Shown here piece after piece: positions 1-6,290 of a stretch of 64,000 bases of DNA. The DNA is from Desulfovibrio sp. Huiquan2017. GTDB taxonomy: Bacteria > Desulfobacterota > Desulfovibrionia > Desulfovibrionales > Desulfovibrionaceae. The position numbers were made by a program, and so were the translations under genes. Under the pieces are notes generated by a model. The model did not search any database. It saw only the letters and a program-made list of their open reading frames with translations, and was not told the origin of the DNA. Each line of letters begins with the position of its first letter. Positions within the stretch are counted from its first letter, which is position 1. The stretch lies in contig NZ_JAFMPN010000012.1 of NCBI RefSeq assembly GCF_017351175.1, positions 1-64,000 of the forward strand, in the 5' to 3' direction.

Positions 1-1
1 T

Positions 2-633
2 CACATTATTCAGCGTGGGAACCGACGCCTTCCGACTTTTTCAAGGATGATGAATACATTCACTATTTGAAGAGCATGCGCTTTTGGTGTGACAAGCATG
101 AAGTCGAAATATGGGCATATTGCTTGATGACAAATCGTGTCCATTTAATTGCCACGCCGAAAACCGAGCAGGGCCTGAGTTTGGCTATTGGTGAAGCGCA
201 TAAGCGCTATACTTGCCGAATCAATAAACGTGAAAAATGGACGGGACATCTGTGGCAAGGGAGGTTTTCTTCCTTTGCAATGGATGAAAAGTATCTTGTC
301 GCCGCCGCCCGATATGTAGAGCGAAACCCGGTTAGGGCGGGGATGGTCCCAAAAGCCGCCGACTATCGATGGAGCAGCGTCCGAGCACATTTGACAGGTA
401 AGGACGATGTACTTGTGAAAACGGCTCCATTGCTGTCGTTGGTTGATGATTGAGAGGGGTTTTTGGCAAAGGATACCAGTGATCGCGACCGTGACTTGTT
501 AAGAGGACACGGGCGTACAGGCCGTCCTCTGGGTGGCAATTCGTTCTTCGACAATTTGCAGTCGATATTGGGGAAGGATGTAAGACCCAAAAAGCCTGGC
601 CCAAGAAAGAGAATTAGGGAGGTGTCCCCCTAA
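2..633 (+). pseudogene. Decayed REP-associated tyrosine (Y1) transposase, copy 1
   Basis: Remnant of an IS200/RAYT-type transposase, the family that nicks single-stranded DNA at REP hairpins. The N-terminus typical of the family (HIIQRGNRRLPTF) reads in the frame starting at base 2. At the T-run around 36-41 the similarity moves to the frame of base 1 (FFKDDEYIHYL), so one T appears lost. An in-frame TGA at 451-453 sits where copy 2 has a Trp codon (DDW); the family-like tail (HGRTGRP...VRPKKPGPRK) continues to a TAA at 631-633. The usual NHVH metal motif reads NRVH, so one catalytic His is also lost. The Tyr-bearing helix (RYVERNPVRAG) is kept. The 5' end lies outside the window. Confidence 0.85.
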
Positions 634-634
634 T
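613..634. repeat. Palindrome at the end of the Y1 transposase relic
   Basis: The arms ATTAGGGAGG and CCCCCTAAT are separated by TGT and overlap the transposase stop codon. RAYT genes are usually flanked by REP-like palindromes, so this is probably a REP-type element. It could also act as a weak transcription stop. Confidence 0.5.
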
Positions 635-689
635 CTGATAAAACAACTACTGACGGATTAACAATTAAAGTTCGCAATGGAGGACTATA

Positions 690-932
690 ATGGACGCTTG
701 TGAAGTAAAAACCAGTAAGGATCTTGCACGCTTTATCGAATATTTATCAATTGAATCTAATAACAAAAATTGCGAATGGGAAAACGCAACGTTACCCGAT
801 TTTCTCGATGCGTTGTCTGGATGCGCAGACGCAGTAGAGCAAAGATATATAAATAACGATGTGGATATGTCAAAATTGACACAATGGAGAATTTTTGCTG
901 ACTTATTGGATGCAGCCACAATATATGAGTAG
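690..932 (+). CDS. DUF7660-type small protein
   Basis: 80 residues with a good GGAGG ribosome site just upstream of the ATG. The pattern WENATLPDFLDALSGC followed by QWRIFADLLDAATIYE near the C-terminus resembles the DUF7660 family: short acidic proteins of unknown function, often near toxin or contact-dependent loci. No signal peptide or membrane segment is seen. It stands alone between two transposase relics. The family match is from memory of the pattern. Confidence 0.6.
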   Translation: MDACEVKTSKDLARFIEYLSIESNNKNCEWENATLPDFLDALSGCADAVEQRYINNDVDMSKLTQWRIFADLLDAATIYE

Positions 933-1092
933 TAATTCGCAACTGGATTTTGTGTAATGTTAATTTGATGAGATAAATTTTTGACAGGCCTCGATAAAAC
1001 TGGGCCTTAACTCTCCTCTGCGAATTGTGAGTTAGGGAGGGGCAATTTAGAAGGCTTTTTAACATCATTAATATGTGAAGTGCCCATAGCGG

Positions 1093-1749
1093 ATGCCTGG
1101 AATAGTCCCGTTTATTTCCCTGATAGGTCCCACCATATCATTCGGAGCGGTAATCGCAGACCGCAAGTCTTCTTCCGTGGGGATGATTACCAAGTCTAGA
1201 TTGAATTAATGCGTGAATGGTGCGCGAAACACGCGGTCGAAATCTGGGCATATTGCCTCATGCCGAACTATGTACACCTCATCGCGGTTCCCCAAACCCC
1301 GAAAGGGCTTTTGCGAGCCATTGGGGAAGCGCATAGACGATAGACCCGCCACGTCAATTTCAGGGAGAGGTGGCGAGGTTACCTGTGGCAGGGGCGTTTC
1401 GCGTCCTTCGTCATGGACGAGGGCTATTGCTTGTGCGCCGCCCGGCATATTGAGAATAATCCGGTTAAGGCGAAGCTTTGCCCGAAGCCGGAAGCGTACG
1501 CATACAGCAGCGCGAGAGCCCACCAGTCAGGGGACGCCGAAGTCCTGGACAACACCATGCCGTTGCTTGAGCTGGTCGGGGACTGGAAAGTGTTTCTTTC
1601 GGTGCAAGACGACGAAGGCGAAAATCGTCTCAGGCAGCACGAAAGGACAGGCCGTCCCGCCGAGGATGCCGCTTTCATCAGAACGCTTGAGTTAAAATTG
1701 CAGCGGAAATTGAAGCCCGGAAAGGCCGGAAGGCCAAAGAAAAAAATAG
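1093..1749 (+). pseudogene. Decayed REP-associated tyrosine (Y1) transposase, copy 2
   Basis: Second RAYT relic. Read in one frame it gives HHIIRSGNRR, then a TAG at 1197-1199, then EIWAYCLMPNYVHLIA, then a TAG at 1341-1343, then LWQGRFASFVMDE. The likely start ATG at 1093 (MPGIV) is in a different frame, implying an early frameshift. NHVH has become NYVH, and the Tyr in the NPV helix reads His (ARHIENNPVKA). The C-terminus HERTGRP...GRPKKK is followed by a 7-A run; one extra A carries the frame past the expected TAG at 1747. It is clearly related to copy 1 but inactivated by different lesions. Confidence 0.85.
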
Positions 1750-1784
1750 TATTGTGTCCCCAGATTTCCCAGTTTTATGCGTCC

Positions 1785-2021
1785 TTATGCGCGTATCGCG
1801 TAGTCATAATTGGGGAAGCGGTCTTTCAACAGCTTGCTGCATTCTCCCAGGGTGCATTCCTTGTTGATGCACTCTTCGAAAACAGCAATTTCTTCTCTGG
1901 TCAGTTGGAACCCTTCGATCTCAAGTGAAGCTTTGGCATGCATGAAACGGCGTGTCATGACTTCAACTTTTGTTTTGGGGCATTTGGCCTTCGCGAAGGT
2001 GTATTTCTGGCGACCTTTCAT
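1785..2021 (-). CDS. VbhA-like (Fic-inhibiting) antitoxin, orphan
   Basis: 78 residues. The central part ASLEIEGFQLTREE contains S32-xxx-E36-G37, which fits the S/T-x-x-x-E-G/N inhibitory motif of class I Fic antitoxins such as VbhA. The following helical part (EECINKECTLGECSKLL) matches the three-helix layout of that fold. VbhA normally sits directly upstream of its Fic toxin. Here the downstream side (below 1785 on this strand) holds only the transposase relic, and no HPFxxGNG Fic motif is visible nearby. The start is uncertain: internal ATGs at residues 22 and 27 are possible. Confidence 0.5.
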   Translation of the reverse strand: MKGRQKYTFAKAKCPKTKVEVMTRRFMHAKASLEIEGFQLTREEIAVFEECINKECTLGECSKLLKDRFPNYDYAIRA

Positions 2022-2091
2022 GAATTAAGATTAATCATTCTGGAAGAAAAAAGCCAATATTCCGACTTGGCAAGTCGATGAAGATCAATAG

Positions 2092-2943
2092 CTAAACAAA
2101 TCGGAGAGTGCATCCTACTTCGCTCAGGGCCTCCCAAATGTCATCCAACTGGATCCCAAACGGGGAAAGCTCAATCTCGATTTCTCTTGATGGGAATGTG
2201 CTTTTGAATATGTCGATTCTCTTTTCATCCAGGAGCCGGGCTGAGGCTATTCGAGCTGTCAAATCCACTATAGGCGGCGGGCTTGCGTCGGTGAAGCCGT
2301 CCAATGCATATGCCAGCGAGGACACGTCTCTGAGAAAATGTTCTGTCGGCAGAAGAGGCATTTCCCATTTTCGGAGAGTTAGGTCGACCTCATAGTAGTC
2401 TATATTGGCATAATCGGAATGCCAGAAAAGCCAACCTCTGGCCGGGATGTTTCGCCATGCTGTCAGTATCTGGGACGGCCTTCCTTTCATCGATATCCAT
2501 AGCGGGGGAGCGTCGTAGAAATCAAAGACGAAGGCTTTGCCTTGCCGAGTTTCTTCCGGGGTGAATGCGGCGAATTCCTTGTCTGATATTCCCACGTTGT
2601 GTTTGGCGGGAGATTGAGGAATGCCGGTTGTGTGTACAAGTTGAGAAAATGGAAATAATTTGATCAGGCTGTGGGTGGCAGAGGCGCATGCGCTCCCAGA
2701 CATCCACCGGTGAAGCTGCGAGGTGAAGTTGGGGAGATCGTCTTTTGGGAAGAGCTGTGTGAGAGACGCGAGCGAGCAGGGGGCTTGGGTTGTTCCAGAC
2801 AGGATGTCGTTGATGATTCTGTTCGCACTGGAAGGGGTGATCCTATCGCTGCTTTCTGTTTGCCCTTGCAGTTCAGCAAGAAACGAACTGACCCATGCTC
2901 TTGAACGGAGTTTGTCTATGAAAAGGTTTGCCGGTCTTGCCAT
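2092..2943 (-). CDS. Hypothetical protein, 283 aa
   Basis: Complete ORF whose ATG is preceded by an AGGA-type ribosome site. I do not recognise a family. The N-terminal 90 residues are Ser/Ala-rich and likely helical. The middle contains aromatic stretches (FVFDFYDAPPLWISMKGRP and WRNIPARGWLFWHSDY). No membrane segment, Walker motif or nuclease motif is apparent. It lies 70 bp upstream of the VbhA-like gene on the same strand and could share a transcript. Confidence 0.65.
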   Translation of the reverse strand: MARPANLFIDKLRSRAWVSSFLAELQGQTESSDRITPSSANRIINDILSGTTQAPCSLASLTQLFPKDDLPNFTSQLHRWMSGSACASATHSLIKLFPFSQLVHTTGIPQSPAKHNVGISDKEFAAFTPEETRQGKAFVFDFYDAPPLWISMKGRPSQILTAWRNIPARGWLFWHSDYANIDYYEVDLTLRKWEMPLLPTEHFLRDVSSLAYALDGFTDASPPPIVDLTARIASARLLDEKRIDIFKSTFPSREIEIELSPFGIQLDDIWEALSEVGCTLRFV

Positions 2944-3051
2944 GGCCCTATCCTGAAATGTGATGCCTCTTGTTTAACTGTGCTAGAAATAGCTTCAGCT
3001 TTTTTGTTTTGAGCAACCATTTTGCGTACATCGCTTGTTAGCTTGGGCGGC

Positions 3052-3276
3052 ATGAAAACACATAAAACACAACTCTCTGGTTTGAAGATCCTGAATGTCA
3101 ACGAACTCGCCGACCTTCTCGGTATGACTAGCGCGGCTGTCCGTAGCCATTGGCAACGACGTAACTATGAGTCCATACCCCGTCCGGTTCATTTCGGTCG
3201 CAGGCTTGGTTGGCCAGTCCCGGTCATCGAGGAGTGGCTTCAAAAGAAAATCGAAGCTGACTCGATCTGGCGGTGA
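3052..3276 (+). CDS. AlpA/MerR-type helix-turn-helix excisionase-like protein
   Basis: 74 residues from the ATG at 3052, preceded by GGGCGG. A single winged-helix DNA-binding domain reads LNVNELADLLGMTSAAVRS, then PRPVHFGRRLGWP and VIEEWLQKK, the usual order of AlpA and excisionase (HTH_17) proteins. Such proteins direct recombination or activate phage-like genes in integrated elements. Two tyrosine recombinases of this island are possible partners. Confidence 0.75.
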   Translation: MKTHKTQLSGLKILNVNELADLLGMTSAAVRSHWQRRNYESIPRPVHFGRRLGWPVPVIEEWLQKKIEADSIWR

Positions 3277-3286
3277 GTTGCTTCTG

Positions 3287-3526
3287 CTATTCCGCAAGTT
3301 GAAACAGCTCGCTTGGATTGCAGTTCAGCGCGTCTGCCAAGGTTTTGATGTTGATTGCGCTGACGTTTCTTTCTCCTCGTTCCACTGATCCGACATATGT
3401 ACGGTGAAGCCCGGTGATTTCCGCAAGCTTTTCCTGCGATATGCCTTCCTTCGTTCGCTTTTCTTTGATGGCTTTGCCAAGCCGTTTCAAAAACTGCTTT
3501 TCTTTAGGCGTGTAATTCCCTGCCAT
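3287..3526 (-). CDS. XRE-family regulator resembling restriction-modification controller (C) proteins
   Basis: 79 residues. The HTH reads GISQEKLAEITGLHRTYVGS then VERGERNVSAINIKTLADAL, the pattern of small C proteins that time restriction-enzyme expression. I choose the ATG at 3526 because a GGAGG lies 9 bases upstream, inside a perfect palindrome. A C-box-like repeat lies further upstream, suggesting autoregulation. No methyltransferase or endonuclease adjoins it; the nearest nuclease-like gene is 14 kb away. It may control mobility genes instead. Confidence 0.8.
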   Translation of the reverse strand: MAGNYTPKEKQFLKRLGKAIKEKRTKEGISQEKLAEITGLHRTYVGSVERGERNVSAINIKTLADALNCNPSELFQLAE

Positions 3527-3550
3527 GCAATATTCCTCCGAATATTGCAT
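3525..3550 (-). promoter_or_regulatory. Perfect palindrome covering the ribosome site of the XRE gene
   Basis: Arms of 11 bases (ATGCAATATTC and GAATATTGCAT) flank a 4-base spacer. On the gene strand the GGAGG ribosome site occupies the centre and the start codon lies in the right arm. It could be an operator for the dimeric regulator or an mRNA hairpin hiding the ribosome site. Confidence 0.7.
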
Positions 3551-3558
3551 GAATATTT

Positions 3559-3587
3559 GACTCTTATAAGTCTACAGACTATAAGTA
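3559..3587. promoter_or_regulatory. C-box-like tandem operator
   Basis: Two dyads in tandem, GACTCTTATAAGTC (3559-3572) and GACTATAAGTA (3577-3587), separated by TACA. On the gene strand the layout ACTTATAGTC-TGTA-GACTTATA closely follows the described controller-protein C-box class. It sits between the XRE gene and the divergent gene at 3628, so it may control both. Confidence 0.65.
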
Positions 3588-3627
3588 GCTGTCTGCCCGT
3601 GATGATGCCGCTAACCAGGAGGAAGTA

Positions 3628-3930
3628 ATGAGTAAAAAGAACTTTACGTATGTAAATACAGTCGAGGACGGCAAGTGCCCGTTTTGCGGCGGCTTCGTGC
3701 CTCAAGGCGTTTCCGTCTGCGAAAGTTGCCATGCCGTGCATGGAGAAAAAATAGAAGGCGCAGGCAGCTTCCTGCTTTTACCTGTTTTGGGAGCGGCCCT
3801 ATTCGCTGGGGGAGTGGTGGGTGTTCACTTCAAAAATGGTTTTTGGGGAGTCGTAGCTGGGTTCGCTATATTCATTCCCTGCGCCGTCGGGATTATGAAA
3901 TTTTGTACCTCAAAGGGTTGGTTTCGGTAG
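3628..3930 (+). CDS. Small zinc-ribbon membrane protein
   Basis: 100 residues with an AGGAGG ribosome site. An N-terminal zinc ribbon (CPFCGGFVP...CESC) is followed by two hydrophobic segments (FLLLPVLGAALFAGGVVGV and a second ending before MKFCTSKG). It is divergent from the XRE regulator across the C-box-like operator. Its function is unknown; it is probably an inner-membrane protein. Confidence 0.75.
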   Translation: MSKKNFTYVNTVEDGKCPFCGGFVPQGVSVCESCHAVHGEKIEGAGSFLLLPVLGAALFAGGVVGVHFKNGFWGVVAGFAIFIPCAVGIMKFCTSKGWFR

Positions 3931-3944
3931 TAGACCCTGAGTCC

Positions 3945-4979
3945 TTAGGGTGATTCCGTCGGTCGGTGGTCTCTTGATTTCACCGGCTGAGCCCCTTCAA
4001 CGTGTCGGAGCCCGCGCCGAACTCCCTTTTGTCCTTGCCTCGCCATGCCATAATGCCCTTGAGTGGTGTCTGAGCAGTGGCCGAGCGCGAGGGCGATCAA
4101 TTCCTTGCTTAGCCGAGCTTTTTTCAAGTCTGCGGCTAATTGTTGGCGAAAGCTGTACTGTGATACTTTGTCCGCCCAGTCTTTCCCCAAGCTTTTGATT
4201 ACTGCTCGCCGGAATGATTCACGAAGGGCCCGTTCGCTTGCGGCTGGTCGAAGCTCGATAGCCCCTCCTGATTGCTTCACGATCGTGAATAAGATTTTTT
4301 CCATTGCCGTGGATGACTCAATAGTCATGATTCGGGTATTCTGGCCGTAACCGGTGTTCGTCTTTGAGCCGTGAACGGTAATGATGATTTGGTCGCCCGC
4401 TACCCTGACCTGCACGCCTTTTGAAAACTCGTCCGGCCTGCATCCGGTAACGGCCAAGGTCGCAACAAGCGGTCGGTGCTGTTTCGCGATGGTCGCATAT
4501 ATCCGTTCCTGCCAATCCGGGTAGGTGCGATTGAGCCGTCCAAGATATTGTCGTTTACCTTTGTGGGGCTTCGGGTCGAACGGTACATCATGCGCCGCTT
4601 CGAGGTTGTTGCGGTATCTTGTCCGGGAATAGTCCGCCTTCTGTTCCGCCAGTCTTTCGCAGTCACGGCGGACTATCCTTTTCAGATGAGCGGCTTGATC
4701 GTCGGCGGCAGTTTGGTCGTGTCGGATAAGCGCATGAATCTCTTCGAGGTGCTTTGCGATGCGGGATGCAAGACCATGTTGGTACGCTCCCTTGAGAACA
4801 TAGTACCGGCTTTTGCTGATGGGGTTGGAATTGTGGGCGCGAATTTCGGCATATTCCTGCGGCGTCAGGTCGGAGTCTTCCAGCATGTCGAAGGCGTTTG
4901 CGTAATCCCTTGCCGATCGTTCGGAAAGTTGTTTCGAGGCGATTTTGACCGCGAGTTGTTGGAACTTCTTATGTTGCAT
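3945..4979 (-). CDS. Tyrosine recombinase (phage integrase family)
   Basis: 344 residues. The catalytic C-terminal domain shows Arg181 (TGCRPDEF), Lys206 (GSKTNTG), Arg278 (QYSFRQQLA), His301 (ALGH) and nucleophile Tyr310 (GHYG). The usual box II His is Tyr275, a known variation. The N-terminal part is a helical SAM-like DNA-binding region. A GAGGGG ribosome site precedes the ATG. It lies next to strong inverted repeats and a serine recombinase rather than a tRNA, so it is distinct from the tRNA-linked integrase at 24507. Confidence 0.85.
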   Translation of the reverse strand: MQHKKFQQLAVKIASKQLSERSARDYANAFDMLEDSDLTPQEYAEIRAHNSNPISKSRYYVLKGAYQHGLASRIAKHLEEIHALIRHDQTAADDQAAHLKRIVRRDCERLAEQKADYSRTRYRNNLEAAHDVPFDPKPHKGKRQYLGRLNRTYPDWQERIYATIAKQHRPLVATLAVTGCRPDEFSKGVQVRVAGDQIIITVHGSKTNTGYGQNTRIMTIESSTAMEKILFTIVKQSGGAIELRPAASERALRESFRRAVIKSLGKDWADKVSQYSFRQQLAADLKKARLSKELIALALGHCSDTTQGHYGMARQGQKGVRRGLRHVEGAQPVKSRDHRPTESP

Positions 4980-5020
4980 TTGATGTTCCCCTCACCCCTC
5001 TGCCCGCCGTGGCCGTGCAG

Positions 5021-5037
5021 CTCCCCTCAAAGGGGAG
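5021..5037. repeat. Short GC-rich hairpin
   Basis: CTCCCCT and AGGGGAG with a CAA loop, immediately 5' of the larger inverted repeat. No T-run follows on either strand, so a simple intrinsic terminator is unlikely. Confidence 0.45.
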
Positions 5038-5041
5038 GAGC

Positions 5042-5128
5042 GGCTTATGGTTTTTCCGAAGCGTGAATCACGCCAACTTTTCGCAAGCTCAAACCTGTCA
5101 TGATTCACGCATCGGAAAACCATAAGCC
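5042..5128. repeat. Large inverted repeat between two recombinase genes
   Basis: The left arm at 5042-5070 (29 bases, starting GGCTTATGG and ending GCGTGAATCA) pairs with the right arm at 5101-5128. They differ by one extra T and one mismatch, and about 30 bases separate them. The size and position between the tyrosine and serine recombinases suggest a recombination or binding site; a transcript hairpin is the alternative. Confidence 0.75.
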
Positions 5129-5130
5129 TA

Positions 5131-5165
5131 TATTCGCGGTAGGTCAGTTGAGCCTTCCGCGAATA
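5131..5165. repeat. Second inverted repeat in the recombinase intergenic region
   Basis: Nine-base perfect arms, TATTCGCGG (5131-5139) and CCGCGAATA (5157-5165), separated by 17 bases. A further CGTGATTCA, the inner motif of the larger repeat, occurs just downstream near 5177. The spacing fits two protein-binding half sites. Confidence 0.6.
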
Positions 5166-5206
5166 AATGAACTGCGCGTGATTCATTTGATTCAATTTTA
5201 CATGGG

Positions 5207-5803
5207 TCATCCTTCCCGGCCAATGGCATATACGAGACTTCCGGATATATTGTACTCCTTGGCAAGGCTGGCCACCTTATCTCCTTTATCTAGGCGTTCA
5301 CGGATTTCCTTGCGCTGCTCTTCGCTGATTTTGGCGGGGCGGCCGAGACGGATGCCCTTGTTCTTGGCCTTCAGTACACCTTCATTTCGACGTTCATTGA
5401 GGAGGGTTTGTTCAAAATCGTATATGGATTTGAGCCATCGAAAATTGGCTTCAAAATCCTGGGCGCGTGGGTCAATCCGTAGGTCCTCATCCATGAAGAC
5501 GATAGCCGTGCCTTTGCTTGCGATTCTCTTTACCAAGTCGACTAGCTCTCGGATATTGCGCCCAAGCCGATCCATGGATTTGACGAACAGAATGTCGTCT
5601 GACTGGAGGGAGTTCAGGCATTTTTCCAGGGCAGGGCGAGGTTCGCTGCTTTTGCTTCCAACCTCGTCGACAAACAGGTTTTCGGAAGGAAGGCCTGCGC
5701 GATAATCGCATTTGTCCATCGGGCCAATGCGGGTGTAACTGACTCGTGCTCCCTGCCGTTCAAGCAACGGGTCGTGGCTTTCATAATTCTGTGTCGTATT
5801 CAT
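5207..5803 (-). CDS. Serine recombinase (resolvase/invertase family) lacking the catalytic serine
   Basis: 198 residues with a GAGG-type ribosome site. The resolvase fold is clear: PRPALEKCL, DILFVKSMDRLGRN with both conserved Arg, GTAIVFMDED, and the C-terminal arm GVLKAKNKGIRLGRPAKIS plus a HTH (KVASLAKEYNISGSLVYAI). At the active site, where the family has YARVSTxDQ, this protein reads YTRIGPMDK. The nucleophile is Gly27, codon GGC, one base from AGC. The protein should bind DNA but not cleave, unless it works differently. The stop lies close to the inverted repeats. Confidence 0.85.
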   Translation of the reverse strand: MNTTQNYESHDPLLERQGARVSYTRIGPMDKCDYRAGLPSENLFVDEVGSKSSEPRPALEKCLNSLQSDDILFVKSMDRLGRNIRELVDLVKRIASKGTAIVFMDEDLRIDPRAQDFEANFRWLKSIYDFEQTLLNERRNEGVLKAKNKGIRLGRPAKISEEQRKEIRERLDKGDKVASLAKEYNISGSLVYAIGREG

Positions 5804-5849
5804 TCGGCTGCCTCATGGTTCGTGTAACAGCGCACCGTGGGCGAGGCAA

Positions 5850-6290
5850 TCAATGTGATCGGTTGAATTTTAGTGTTCCATGTCGAAGTGCGCAAAGGGC
5901 GCAGAGGTTGTGTTTGCTTCCCTTTCCGAGAGGGTGCCCGCAGCGTTCGCAGGTTGAAAAGGCTTCTTTTTTTGCCTGAATGAGTATCCATTTGAGTGAG
6001 TTGGGGAGCTTCGGTGCTTTGTGTATCGTATCTTTCATGTCCAGAGTACGGAATTGAACATCGAATCGGCCATTGCCCCAGCTGGAGGAGGGCTCAACAT
6101 GAAAGGCTGTAATCTTTGCCCCCGGATGGTAACGTTTGATTCGGGAAAACATTCTAATGATAATATTTGTCCAGCCTGCGGGAGCGATCGTTGAGATGTG
6201 GCGCGACAGGATATTTTCCCCGTAGGCCTCCACGTATCGAGTTAAAAAGGCGTCAGTCGCATGGCTGTTACTGGTTTGCGGACGTCGCAT
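5850..6290 (-). CDS. Hypothetical protein with C-terminal zinc ribbon
   Basis: 146 residues with a GGAGGG ribosome site. The first 23 bases overlap the end of the coupling-ATPase gene, so the two are co-translated. The C-terminus carries CERCGHPLG and CALCA, likely one zinc site. The rest is not recognised. The overlap suggests an accessory role to the ATPase. Confidence 0.75.
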   Translation of the reverse strand: MRRPQTSNSHATDAFLTRYVEAYGENILSRHISTIAPAGWTNIIIRMFSRIKRYHPGAKITAFHVEPSSSWGNGRFDVQFRTLDMKDTIHKAPKLPNSLKWILIQAKKEAFSTCERCGHPLGKGSKHNLCALCALRHGTLKFNRSH

